A stretch of 38,493 bases of DNA, taken from NCBI GenBank assembly GCA_958421655.1, contig CATZMG010000013.1, positions 1 to 38,493 of the forward strand, given 5' to 3'. A program made the translations under genes and the position numbers. This stretch comes from an uncultured Collinsella sp. GTDB taxonomy: Bacteria > Actinomycetota > Coriobacteriia > Coriobacteriales > Coriobacteriaceae. The notes beneath the pieces are model-generated. The model was not told where the DNA came from and made no database searches. It worked only from the letters and a program-made list of their open reading frames with translations. This document shows, one piece after another, positions 1 to 7,952 of this stretch (its first letter is position 1; every line of letters begins with the position of its first letter).

Positions 1-78
1 CATATCGTTGGGGCCAGGCCCGATTTTGCCTCTTGACAATGTCCTGCTCATATTATAAGGAACGTCCCTAAGTGCCGA

Positions 79-1650
79 CTACAGCGGCAGGCCTTGGCCG
101 AGCATGGCTATGGCGCTCATCAGGACCAGCATGCCGGCGGCGTAGGGCAGGACGGCGCCCAGGAGTTCGGCATCCTTACCGCGCACGAGCACGGCGGCAA
201 GACCAATGGCGAGGGTCTGCGGCGAGATCATCTTACCGGCGGCGACGCCCAGGGCGTTCAACGCGACCATCCAGTAGTCGCTCACACCCAGCGCAGTGGC
301 AGCCTGGCTCTGAATGGGGCCAAACAGCATGCCCGAGGACGTGCCCGAGCCGGTCACAAACGCACCGACTGCGCCGATCCACGGAGCCAGAATCGGGTAC
401 AGCCCACCGGCGACGGCGATGCAGAACGCGCTGATCGAAGAGATCATGCCCGCATAGCCCATCACCTTGGCACAGCCCAGCACCGAAAGCATCGTGATCA
501 CCGTCGGCATCATCTGCTTCACAGTCGCGGCCAGCACCTCGCCCATCATGCGTGGCGAAGCACCCTGAATGGCACCGCCGACAAACGCGGCCAGGAAGAT
601 CCAAACACCCGGCGTGTTAATCCACGAAAACGTAAGCGTACCGGGGTTCTCGCCGCAATACACCTGCACGTGGCTTGCAAAGGGCGCAAGCGCGGCATGC
701 ACGGCGGGCACCAGGTTGGACGTACCCAGCAGCAGTACAAAAATCAGAATGAAGCACGACCAGGCCGAAAGCGCCGATTTAACGGTGAGCTGTTCGCCGG
801 CCTCGATATTCATATGGAAGCGTGCGTCCAGATGCCCCGACTTCTCGGCACGCATGGCAAGCGCAGCTGTCAGCGCGAGCGAAACGATGGATCCTACGAC
901 CACGGCCAGCTCGGGGCCCACAAACATGGCAACGACCAGAGCCGCGCCGACAAACGACACGCCGGAGAGCAACGCCACGCCGGCAACACCGTGCAGACGC
1001 TCGCCCACACTCGCGGCATTGCCCTGGTCATCGGCAACACGGCCCGCAACCAGCACAATAAATAGCGGCATCACCACAAAGAACGGTGCGAGCTGCACCA
1101 GCTGAACGGTCGCTAGGTGAAGGGAATCCAAACCCACCAGGTCGGCAACGGACACCGTGGGGATGCCGATGGAGCCGTAGGGCGTGGGCACGCCGTTGGC
1201 CAGCAGGCAGATGAGCACGGCAGGCACGGCCTCAAAGCCCAGGCCCGCGAGCATGCCGGCGGGAATGGCGACAGCGGTACCGAAGCCGGCCATGCCCTCC
1301 ATAAAGCCACCGAAGCACCAAGCCACGAGCAGCGCCAGCAGACGGCGGTCGCTGCTGATGGAGGTGATCATGCTGCCGATCACGTCCATGGCGCCCGTAC
1401 GAACGCACAGGTTATACGTGAACACCGCGGCGATGATCACCAGGACGATGGGCCACAGAGCCATCAAAAAACCTTCGAGCGAGGCGGTCGCGATCTGCGC
1501 TGCCGGCAGGTGCCACCATGCGAAGGCAAGCAAGCACGAAAGGACAAACGATCCGATAGCGGCCTTCCAAGCTGGCCATTTAAAGCACAGCAGCATCACG
1601 ACCAGCCAAATAATCGGCACAAGAGCCAGTAAGAATGCGGCGACGTCCAT
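79..1650 (-). CDS. L-lactate permease, LctP family
   Basis: The product is a 523-residue integral membrane protein of the lactate permease (LldP/GlcA) family, which takes up lactate or glycolate with protons. The sequence is hydrophobic almost throughout, with about a dozen membrane segments starting at residue 4. It shows family-like stretches such as the glycine-rich FGGFMEGMAGFGTA segment near residue 115 and the late GSGTSSGMLFGP segment near residue 440. The length fits the family (about 500-560 residues). The start at 1650 has an AAGGAG ribosome site about ten bases upstream. The gene is monocistronic and diverges from the flippase gene at 1831. No lactate dehydrogenase gene lies beside it, so the substrate is assigned by family only. 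Confidence 0.9.
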   Translation of the reverse strand: MDVAAFLLALVPIIWLVVMLLCFKWPAWKAAIGSFVLSCLLAFAWWHLPAAQIATASLEGFLMALWPIVLVIIAAVFTYNLCVRTGAMDVIGSMITSISSDRRLLALLVAWCFGGFMEGMAGFGTAVAIPAGMLAGLGFEAVPAVLICLLANGVPTPYGSIGIPTVSVADLVGLDSLHLATVQLVQLAPFFVVMPLFIVLVAGRVADDQGNAASVGERLHGVAGVALLSGVSFVGAALVVAMFVGPELAVVVGSIVSLALTAALAMRAEKSGHLDARFHMNIEAGEQLTVKSALSAWSCFILIFVLLLGTSNLVPAVHAALAPFASHVQVYCGENPGTLTFSWINTPGVWIFLAAFVGGAIQGASPRMMGEVLAATVKQMMPTVITMLSVLGCAKVMGYAGMISSISAFCIAVAGGLYPILAPWIGAVGAFVTGSGTSSGMLFGPIQSQAATALGVSDYWMVALNALGVAAGKMISPQTLAIGLAAVLVRGKDAELLGAVLPYAAGMLVLMSAIAMLGQGLPL

Positions 1651-1830
1651 AGGTAGAAGCTCCTTGGTACCGCGTGGGCGGCATCGGGGGTGTCACAAAA
1701 CTTCAACAGGATACCGCACGTTTACCGACAAATTACAGCCGCCCGCCGAAATTATTGAACAATCCGTTCAAAAACACGAGCGAACACCGTCGCGTCTATA
1801 CTAAAGCGCAGCAATAGAAAGGACTCCGCT

Positions 1831-3405
1831 TTGAGTATCACGCCCCTCGATAGCATCCGCCGCGCCATCGCCCGTCACAACGGCGTCTCCGACCCCACCG
1901 TATCGGGCGGGGCACCCAGCCAGGGCGGTCGCATCGAGAACGGCCTGTTCCCGGCCTCGCACACCGCCGAGGAGCTCGCTCGCATCCAGGAGCTGAGCCA
2001 GCGCAACGCCGGCGGGCCCGATAGCAGCCAAGCCACACGTCGTCGGCGCGAACGCGATCGGGAGCCCGGCCCCGTTCGCCGCATGGTCAACGCTTGGTGG
2101 AACCGTCTGCTCGGCGCCGTCTACGGCGGCGGCTTCTCCATGCAGGAAGCGGAATACGAGGAGCACGCCACCAGTCGCGACTATCTTTGGAACACCCTCG
2201 GCACCGCCGTGTGGGGCTTGGCGTTTCCGCTGCTCACCATCGTGTCTACGCAGCTCGTGGGAGCAGAAGAAGCAGGCAAATTCTCCATCGCCTTTGTCAC
2301 CGGCACGCTCATCATGATCGCGTGCAACTATGGCGTGCGCAATTTTCAGGTCTCGGACATCGACGAAACGACGTCCTTTGCCTCCTACCAGCTCAACCGC
2401 TGGCTTTGCGGAGCGCTCGCCCTAGGCTGCGGCCTCATGTACAGCAGCGCCCGCGGCTATGACGCGCAGATGGCGACGATCGGCCTGGGCGTCTACCTGT
2501 ATAAGGTGATAGACGGCGTCGCCGACGTGTACGAAGGCCGCCTGCAGCAGGCCGACAAGCTCTACTTGGCTGGCATGAGCCAAACGCTGCGCTCCGTCGG
2601 CGTCATCGCGGTCTTCAGCGTGGCGCTGCTCCTCACGCGCAGCATGCCCATCGCGGCCATGGCCATGGGCGTCACCGCGATCGCCTCGCTCGTGCTGGTC
2701 ACCGCGCCGCTCGCCCTGCTCGAGACCGAAAAATCGCGCCGCGTGAGCCTGCGCGAGGTCGGCCACCTGTTTGTCCAGTGCGCTCCACTCTTTGGCGCGC
2801 TATTCCTGTTCAACCTTATCGAGAGCATGCCCAAGTTTGTGATGGAAGGCACACTGGCCTACAAATACCAGCTGTACTTTAATGCCCTCTTTTTTCCAGC
2901 TCAGGCTATTCTGTTGAGCATTGGATTTGTCTATAAACCGCAGCTCCTGCGCTTGTCGAGCATTTGGGCTAATCCTCGCAAGCGTCGTCGCTTTGACCTG
3001 ATTATTGTTGCCGTTATGGCGCTGATCGTGGTCATCACCGGCGTGTGCGCCGCATTTATGGCAGGTCCCGGTATTCCCCTCATGAGCTTTATGTACGGTC
3101 TCAGCTTTGAACGCTACCGTACGCTGGCGCTGCTGATGGTCGTCGCCGGCGGCGTCACCGCGGCCATCGACTTTATCTACGCCATCATCACGGTGCTGCG
3201 CCACGCCGGCGACGTCACCAAGGTCTACCTGATTTGTTTTGCCGCGAGCGTGGTACTGCCGGTGATTCTAATCAATCTGCTCGGCCTGATGGGCGCCGTC
3301 GTAAGCTACCTAGCCATCATGGCCCTGCTGCTGGTACTGTTGGTTATCGAGTACGCCCACATCCGCCAACGCATAGAGAGGGACCGGAATCCGTACGGCG
3401 CCTAA
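1831..3405 (+). CDS. MOP-superfamily polysaccharide flippase-like membrane protein
   Basis: This 524-residue protein has a charged, Arg-rich cytoplasmic N-terminus of about 110 residues, followed by roughly 12-14 hydrophobic segments arranged as in lipid-linked oligosaccharide flippases (Wzx/RfbX type). The start is TTG at 1831, preceded by GAAAGGA at a suitable distance. The long soluble N-terminus is unusual, because most flippases begin within a few residues of the first membrane helix. No glycosyltransferase genes are adjacent, so its polysaccharide partner is unknown. The family call comes from the membrane pattern and from the segment that starts with FALFLFNLIESMPKFVMEG-like residues near position 330. 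A more general transporter role is possible. Confidence 0.65.
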   Translation: MSITPLDSIRRAIARHNGVSDPTVSGGAPSQGGRIENGLFPASHTAEELARIQELSQRNAGGPDSSQATRRRRERDREPGPVRRMVNAWWNRLLGAVYGGGFSMQEAEYEEHATSRDYLWNTLGTAVWGLAFPLLTIVSTQLVGAEEAGKFSIAFVTGTLIMIACNYGVRNFQVSDIDETTSFASYQLNRWLCGALALGCGLMYSSARGYDAQMATIGLGVYLYKVIDGVADVYEGRLQQADKLYLAGMSQTLRSVGVIAVFSVALLLTRSMPIAAMAMGVTAIASLVLVTAPLALLETEKSRRVSLREVGHLFVQCAPLFGALFLFNLIESMPKFVMEGTLAYKYQLYFNALFFPAQAILLSIGFVYKPQLLRLSSIWANPRKRRRFDLIIVAVMALIVVITGVCAAFMAGPGIPLMSFMYGLSFERYRTLALLMVVAGGVTAAIDFIYAIITVLRHAGDVTKVYLICFAASVVLPVILINLLGLMGAVVSYLAIMALLLVLLVIEYAHIRQRIERDRNPYGA

Positions 3406-3421
3406 TTGCGGCGATGGGAGC

Positions 3422-3709
3422 AGCTAATTTGCGGTGGAATCACCCCGGCTGGGGTCACATTGCGAACAATATGCATCACGCAAAACTAAGTGAGTAGACT
3501 TTTACCGAATCCCCGACCACACCGACAGAGCACAAGTCTTTGACCTGCGGTTTTATTGAGGAAAATAAGTTGGGTGCTCGGCATTTCCAAAAAAGTCTAC
3601 TCACTTAGCCAGCGGGCAGCCAAATGATTATTTAATCCCCGTCCCAGGGAAATCAATTAGCGGGCAGAAGGGCAAAAGTAGTCAAAAAAAGCCCCATCCC
3701 AAATTAGCT
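3422..3709. repeat. nested inverted-repeat element, MITE-like
   Basis: The 318-bp gap between the flippase and phosphatase genes holds an 18-bp perfect inverted repeat, CTAAGTGAGTAGACTTTT at 3486-3503 and its complement at 3591-3608, separated by 87 bp. A second pair of 10-bp arms (AGCTAATTTG at 3422-3431 and its complement at 3700-3709) encloses it. There is no open reading frame inside. The arrangement resembles a miniature inverted-repeat element or a repeated extragenic palindrome. I see no clear target-site duplication and no other gene in the gap. Confidence 0.6.
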
Positions 3710-3723
3710 ACCCCTTGCACCGA

Positions 3724-4563
3724 TTATTCGCCCGGGTTGATGTTCGCGTAGAACTCCGCCCCGTCGTCCAGGCGCAGGATGCCCACGCGGCCGAACTCGG
3801 AGCCGGTGGCGGCGGCGCAGTCGATGTCGATGCGATCGGGCACACCGGCAGTGTCCTCGCCGCCCAAGCGCACGATCTGCCCGCGTCCCGATTCCTCATC
3901 GAGCCCCGCCAGACCACCGACCTCGCAATAGCGCCCAAGCGATACCGTGGGCGTGTGGCCGCTCACCACGACCGGGCCCTTGCCCTCGGCAGAAAGCAGC
4001 CCGGTCGGCACATCCCAATAGCCGTGACGAATCCATAGCAGGTCATCGGACGACTGCACCGCGAGCATCTGCTGCAGCAGCTCGCGATCGGCATCCACCG
4101 CTCCGACGCCATCGGCACAATCGACGCCATGCTCAAGCAAAAACGCGCGCGCCGCCTTCATCTCGATTCCAGCATGTACCAGCAGATACGGGCGCTCCTC
4201 GGTCTCGACCACCGCGTAGAGCGGCAGCGCGGCCATCCATCGCACGAGTTCCTCGTATGCCTCATATTCCATGTCGTTGAGCTGCTCGCGCGTCGTCCAG
4301 CCACCGTTGATATCCCAGGTCTCGGCATCGAGCGGATCCTGGCCAACGATGGCATCGAGCATGATCTGCTCGTGATTACCCTTGAGCACGCGGGCGTTGG
4401 GCAGCGAGCGCACGAGCTTAATAACGCCGACCGGATCGGGCCCGCGATCGATCATGTCGCCCAGCACGTACAGCGTGTCGTCGGAAGTCAACGAGATCTT
4501 AGACAGGGCCTCGTCAAGCGCACGCACGTGCCCGTGAGCATCAGATGTCACATAGATCGCCAT
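3724..4563 (-). CDS. calcineurin-like metallophosphatase (PPP/ApaH-like)
   Basis: The 279-residue product carries the full metallophosphoesterase signature: D8-x-H10 in SDAHGH, GDMIDRG at residues 35-41, GNHE at 62-65 and a late SGHTP motif near residue 205. These residues bind the two metal ions. The family includes serine/threonine phosphatases and diadenosine tetraphosphatases (ApaH, PrpE), so the substrate is either a phosphoprotein or a dinucleotide. The length suits this group. ATG at 4563 is followed directly by the first beta strand and is preceded by GGAGAGG. It stands alone between convergent and divergent neighbours. Confidence 0.85.
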   Translation of the reverse strand: MAIYVTSDAHGHVRALDEALSKISLTSDDTLYVLGDMIDRGPDPVGVIKLVRSLPNARVLKGNHEQIMLDAIVGQDPLDAETWDINGGWTTREQLNDMEYEAYEELVRWMAALPLYAVVETEERPYLLVHAGIEMKAARAFLLEHGVDCADGVGAVDADRELLQQMLAVQSSDDLLWIRHGYWDVPTGLLSAEGKGPVVVSGHTPTVSLGRYCEVGGLAGLDEESGRGQIVRLGGEDTAGVPDRIDIDCAAATGSEFGRVGILRLDDGAEFYANINPGE

Positions 4564-4816
4564 GGTACGCCTCTCCTTGCATTGCGGCCGAAGCCCGGTG
4601 CCGCAACTAAAACTTCAAGTTGAACTTAAACGTTACCCATTGTACTCCGTTGCAATAAAGCTGGAAAGGGTTTCCGAGCAGAGGCAAAGACGGCAGCCGT
4701 CTATGACGATATCGCGCACGCCCGCAATCCAACCCCATAAACCCACCATCTTTGGGTACAAATAACCGCAGGCAACTGACCGTGCCACGCCAACCACCCA
4801 GGAGCGGACACCATCC

Positions 4817-6418
4817 ATGAACCAGATCCTTCTCTTTATCGGCCTCGTCATCATTTTGTGCCTGACCATCAAACCCGCCGGCAAAAAACTCCCCTTCCCC
4901 ACCCTGCTCATCTTTATCGCGCTCGGCATGCTGTTGGGCGTCAACGGCCCGGCGCACATCGACTTTAGCGACTACGCGCTCACCGAAACCGTCTGCAGCA
5001 CGGCGCTGCTGTTCATCATGTTCTATGGCGGCTTTAACACCAATATCGACCGCGCCAAGCCCGTCGCCGTGCCCGCGGTGCTGCTGAGCACGCTCGGCGT
5101 CGTCATCACTGCCGGCATCACCGGCGTATTCGCCCACTTTGTGCTGGGTTTCGACTGGATCGGCGGCCTGCTGCTGGGATCGGTCGTGGCGTCCACCGAC
5201 GCGGCCAGCGTCTTTAGCGTTCTGCGCGAGCACGGCCTTTCGCTGAGGGGCGGCACCGACTCGCTGCTCGAGGTCGAATCGGGCTCCAACGACCCCGTCG
5301 CCTACATGCTCACCGCTGTGCTCGCTACACTCGCGGCCGGCGGCGACATCAACATTCCCGCACTGCTGGCCAAGCAGATTATCCTGGGCGTGGGCCTGGG
5401 CCTTGCCATCGGCTGGGCGGCGGGCCGCCTGATTGAACGCGCGCACGCAACGGCCAAGGACGCGCAGACCATCTTTTTGTTCGCCGTGGCCATCGTCGCC
5501 TACGCGCTGCCGAGCTACCTGGGCGGCAACGGCTTTTTGGCTGTATACCTGGCCGGCATTGTGCTGGGTGCCAGCGACATCACCGGCAAAGTCGAGATGG
5601 CGCACTTCTTTGACACCCTCACCGAGATGGCAGAGATGACCATCTTCTTTTTGCTGGGCCTGCTCGTTACACCCGCACGCCTGCCGCAAATGCTGCTACC
5701 GGGCCTGGCACTCATGGCGTTTATGCTCTTTGCGAGCCGCCCCATCGCCGTAGGCATGCTGCTGGCGCCGTTTAGGACGAACCCTCGCCAGGTTGCGCTC
5801 GTAAGCTGGGCGGGTCTGCGCGGAGCAGCTTCGGTCGTCTTTAGTCTCTTTGCCGTGGTGGCCGGCGTTCCCGGCGGACACGACCTATTTGACCTGGTGT
5901 TTGTGATTGCCGTGTCGAGCATTGTGGTGCAGGGCTCGCTTCTGCCGGCGGTGGCGAAGAAGCTCGATATGATCGATGCGACCGGCGACGTGCGCCGCAC
6001 CTTTAACGACTACCGCGACGAGGACGGCATGTCGTTTGTAAAGCTCAAGGTGGGCGCTGGACATCCGTTTGCCGGACGCTCGCTCGCGGACATTGGCAGC
6101 GCCACAGATATGCTCGTGGTCCTGGTGCTGCGCGACGGCGCGCACCCGGTGCTGCCCAACGGCGATACCGTCATCGAGGAAGGCGATCTGCTGGTGATGG
6201 CCGCCCCGACGTTCGAAGAGCGTGCCGAAGTTACGCTGCGCGAGGTCACTGTGACGCCCCACGGTCGCCTGGCCGGCCAGCGTCTTCGCGATGTGCCGCA
6301 AGGCAAGCATCCCTTTATCGTCGTGATGCTCAAACGCGACGGCCAGACGATCATCCCCGACGGCAACACCCTAATATACGCCGGCGACGAAGCCGTCATC
6401 GCCACGCTAGCGTCGTAG
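4817..6418 (+). CDS. K+/H+ antiporter, CPA1 NhaP2/CvrA type
   Basis: This 533-residue protein has about 12-13 membrane helices (residues 1-385) of the monovalent cation:proton antiporter-1 family, including the ion-site region DAASVFS near residue 135 and VESGSNDP near residue 155. After the membrane part come two tandem RCK_C/TrkA-C domains (about residues 405-475 and 480-533). These are the cytoplasmic regulatory module of NhaP2/CvrA-type potassium/proton antiporters. The family exports K+ or Na+ in exchange for protons and takes part in cell volume and pH control. An AGGAG motif lies 12 bases before the ATG. The gene is followed by a long palindrome (6419-6510). Confidence 0.88.
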   Translation: MNQILLFIGLVIILCLTIKPAGKKLPFPTLLIFIALGMLLGVNGPAHIDFSDYALTETVCSTALLFIMFYGGFNTNIDRAKPVAVPAVLLSTLGVVITAGITGVFAHFVLGFDWIGGLLLGSVVASTDAASVFSVLREHGLSLRGGTDSLLEVESGSNDPVAYMLTAVLATLAAGGDINIPALLAKQIILGVGLGLAIGWAAGRLIERAHATAKDAQTIFLFAVAIVAYALPSYLGGNGFLAVYLAGIVLGASDITGKVEMAHFFDTLTEMAEMTIFFLLGLLVTPARLPQMLLPGLALMAFMLFASRPIAVGMLLAPFRTNPRQVALVSWAGLRGAASVVFSLFAVVAGVPGGHDLFDLVFVIAVSSIVVQGSLLPAVAKKLDMIDATGDVRRTFNDYRDEDGMSFVKLKVGAGHPFAGRSLADIGSATDMLVVLVLRDGAHPVLPNGDTVIEEGDLLVMAAPTFEERAEVTLREVTVTPHGRLAGQRLRDVPQGKHPFIVVMLKRDGQTIIPDGNTLIYAGDEAVIATLAS

Positions 6419-6510
6419 CCATCCCCACCCATAAGTTGCGGTGAAATAGGGAATAGGCCTTCTAGCAGCCTAAACAGTCCCTATTTCACCGCAAGTTATT
6501 AAGGGGATGG
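6419..6510. repeat. long palindromic element downstream of the antiporter gene
   Basis: Starting at the antiporter stop codon, CCATCCCC (6419-6426) pairs with GGGGATGG (6503-6510). Arms of about 22 bp containing TTGCGGTGAAATAGGGA (6431-6452 against 6478-6499, one mismatch) and a short TAGGC/GCCTA pair complete an almost continuous hairpin of about 90 nt. Transcribed, it would form a very stable stem-loop that could end or protect the antiporter mRNA. It looks like a dispersed extragenic palindrome rather than a classical terminator, since no U tract follows. Confidence 0.7.
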
Positions 6511-6540
6511 GTTGAAAAACATTTGAATTGACACCGAAAT

Positions 6541-6598
6541 GAAAAAAGCCGGGGAAAACGTCCCCGGCACTTGGAAGCCTTCTCTTTTGAGATGACTG
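6541..6598 (-). ncRNA. DUF3800-linked small RNA, copy 3 (diverged, minus strand)
   Basis: Read on the minus strand, a TATAAAGAA box (TATAAA at 6609-6604) is followed by a first hairpin (AGTC-A-TCTC, AAAA loop, GAGA-A-GGCT). Then come a TTCCAAGT linker and a strong terminator hairpin with an 8-bp stem (6548-6555 with 6561-6568) ending in six U residues. The order and the linker match the two plus-strand copies at 6715 and 6951, while the stem bases differ and still pair. The predicted transcript is about 57 nt. It is the most diverged copy and points away from the DUF3800 gene. Ends are estimated from the -10 box and the U tract. Confidence 0.6.
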
Positions 6599-6603
6599 AT
6601 TTC

Positions 6604-6633
6604 TTTATATCACGAACACTAGTTAGATGCCAT
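6604..6633 (-). promoter_or_regulatory. promoter of small RNA copy 3
   Basis: On the minus strand, ATGGCA (6633-6628, four of six matches to the -35 consensus) is separated by 18 bases from TATAAA (6609-6604). The -10 box and the following GAA are shared with the other two copies, but the -35 region is weaker. Confidence 0.4.
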
Positions 6634-6680
6634 TCATTGAGGGCTTTATCAGGCGCGACACCCCATCCACATGGCGCCAT

Positions 6681-6709
6681 TTGAAAGCCGTCCGATCTCA
6701 TGCTATAAA
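6681..6709 (+). promoter_or_regulatory. promoter of small RNA copy 1
   Basis: TTGAAA (6681-6686) and TATAAA (6704-6709) are separated by 17 bases, a good sigma-70 promoter. The same two boxes occur in copy 2, so the repeated unit carries its own promoter. Confidence 0.6.
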
Positions 6710-6714
6710 GAAGT

Positions 6715-6770
6715 CGGTACCCTCGAATAGAGGGACCTCCAAGAGCCGGGGGATGTCCCCCGGCATTTTT
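6715..6770 (+). ncRNA. DUF3800-linked small RNA, copy 1
   Basis: Downstream of its own promoter lies a predicted RNA of about 55 nt. Hairpin 1 is GGT, a bulged A, CCCTC, loop GAATA, GAGGG, ACC. A single-stranded linker TCCAAGA follows, then terminator hairpin 2 with the 8-bp stem GCCGGGGG/CCCCCGGC, loop ATGT, and a U tract at 6766-6770. Compared with copy 2 the loops differ while the stems keep pairing. That indicates selection on RNA structure. No open reading frame fits inside. It lies 180 bp before copy 2 and about 260 bp before the DUF3800 start codon. Confidence 0.7.
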
Positions 6771-6915
6771 AATGCGAGTCAAGACTAAACAGTTCTCCGG
6801 AAACCACCGGCGCCATTGCGTCAGCAATTTACGAGCCGCTCTACCCAACCTCTCGGCGGCTAAGGACTTTTCGCAGGTAGTTTGACGAACATATGTTTGC
6901 TTTTTATAATTAAAC

Positions 6916-6945
6916 TTGAAAGCACCCCTTATCTCATGGTATAAA
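6916..6945 (+). promoter_or_regulatory. promoter of small RNA copy 2 (and probably DUF3800)
   Basis: TTGAAA (6916-6921) and TATAAA (6940-6945) are separated by 18 bases. It is the only good promoter in front of the DUF3800 gene, so that gene is probably transcribed by read-through of the small RNA terminator. Confidence 0.6.
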
Positions 6946-6950
6946 GAATA

Positions 6951-7007
6951 TGGTTCCCTCCAAAAGAGGGGCCTCCAAGAGCCGGGGTCTTACCCCCGGC
7001 ATTTTTT
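6951..7007 (+). ncRNA. DUF3800-linked small RNA, copy 2, in the DUF3800 leader
   Basis: This copy has the same architecture as copy 1: hairpin 1 (GGT, one unpaired T, CCCTC, loop CAAAA, GAGGG, GCC), linker TCCAAGA, and terminator hairpin 2 (GCCGGGG/CCCCGGC) followed by seven T residues ending at 7007. The terminator ends only ten bases before the DUF3800 ribosome site, so transcription must read through it to express the protein. That is the layout of type III toxin-antitoxin loci. Conserved DUF3800-associated RNA motifs have been described in bacteria from comparative genomics; which class this one belongs to cannot be told here. Confidence 0.75.
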
Positions 7008-7027
7008 TGAAAAAATGGAGGCCCACC

Positions 7028-7705
7028 ATGAGCGAACTCTCCGTCTTTGTCGACGAATCTGGCGACCTCGGAGGCGTCTCCAACTACTACCTCGTCACCC
7101 TCGTTTTTCACGATCAAAACGATGCAATCGTTGAACGCATTGACCGCTACGAGCGAGCCCTGTCGCAGTCCTCGCTTCCCAATACGCCTTTTCATGCAGG
7201 ACCCCTATTGAACGGAAACGGCGACTACAAAGATCTTCCCAAGGAGCAGCGAAGGCACATGCTGAGCGCATTTCGCGCGTTCATTCAGCATCTCCCAATA
7301 CGCTACCTCTGCCTACAATACCGAATGAGCGAATTCACCGACAATCAAAACGGTCTTGCGGAAAGAATGAGGCGGGACCTCACGGTTGAACTTTTCGACC
7401 ATCTGGAATTCTTTCAGCGATACGACACCGTTAAGATTTACTACGACAACGGTCAACCGATCGTAACGGAGGTCATCCATTCTGCACTCGAGTACGTTCT
7501 AGCAAGGGACGTCATCGTATACCGAGAAGCCACGCCGCGAGCCTACCGGCTATTCCAAGTTGCCGACTACATCTGCACGATCGAGCTAACGGCTATCAAG
7601 TTTGACAGCAAGGAAGAAACCAAGACTGATCGGCTATTTTTTGGAACCCGAAGGACGTTCAAAAAGGGATTTCTCTTATATCTCAGGAACAAAAGAATGA
7701 ACTGA
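7028..7705 (+). CDS. DUF3800 protein (predicted RNase H-like nuclease)
   Basis: The 225-residue product begins with the DUF3800 hallmark D9-E-S-G-D13, followed by the KIYYD140NG strand and the late VAD180Y motif. These acidic residues are where RNase H-fold enzymes hold their metal ions, so a nuclease role is likely but unproven for the family. I chose ATG 7028 because GGAGG lies six bases upstream. A longer frame from 6950 would run through the small RNA and is not credible. The gene is AT-richer than the housekeeping genes around it. It converges on the last gene of the BREX operon with only seven bases between stop codons, which places it in the defence island. Confidence 0.82.
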   Translation: MSELSVFVDESGDLGGVSNYYLVTLVFHDQNDAIVERIDRYERALSQSSLPNTPFHAGPLLNGNGDYKDLPKEQRRHMLSAFRAFIQHLPIRYLCLQYRMSEFTDNQNGLAERMRRDLTVELFDHLEFFQRYDTVKIYYDNGQPIVTEVIHSALEYVLARDVIVYREATPRAYRLFQVADYICTIELTAIKFDSKEETKTDRLFFGTRRTFKKGFLLYLRNKRMN

Positions 7706-7712
7706 CTCGGGG

Positions 7713-7925
7713 TCACCAGTCGTCAGACGCTCCGTAGTCATCGTCGACGGCAAAGTCGCGGAGGTCGAGGCCTTCGCGTTCGGCTCGGGCTGGGAGCTCT
7801 TGGGGCGACTCATCCTCGATATCCACTACGTCGAGCATAGCGGCCGGAAAGCCCACTCCCGCCGCACTCCCCGCACGGTCGAGCAGGCTCTCGCGCAGCT
7901 GATCTACATCGACTTCGATTTTCAT
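7713..7925 (-). CDS. small acidic conserved protein, last gene of the BREX operon
   Basis: This 70-residue acidic protein ends in DDDYGASDDW. It has a good ribosome site (GGGAGG, seven bases before ATG 7925) and follows the preceding gene by 27 bases, so it is co-transcribed with the BREX genes. From memory, it follows the pattern of a recurrent small Firmicutes/Actinobacteria protein (a G-x-A segment, then G-x-P-x-A-x-x-D, then an ELxxxAxxxGxDLxxF tail). No function is known to me for that group. A role as a small partner of the upstream 454-residue protein is only inferred from position. Confidence 0.65.
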   Translation of the reverse strand: MKIEVDVDQLRESLLDRAGSAAGVGFPAAMLDVVDIEDESPQELPARAEREGLDLRDFAVDDDYGASDDW

Positions 7926-7952
7926 GGTGAAACCTCCCGCCAGACCAAGCCC

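Noticed and set aside
33..59. TTGACA and TATAAG boxes on the plus strand
   Set aside because: The 15-base spacer is short and no plus-strand gene follows; a chance match or an antisense promoter cannot be told apart.
4607..5689. Open frame of 360 codons on the minus strand opposite the antiporter gene
   Set aside because: Low-complexity Gln/His/Gly composition typical of an antisense frame; the plus-strand antiporter has clear domains.
6950..7027. N-terminal extension of the DUF3800 frame
   Set aside because: It would translate the small RNA hairpins and terminator, while ATG 7028 has a strong ribosome site and the family opening.
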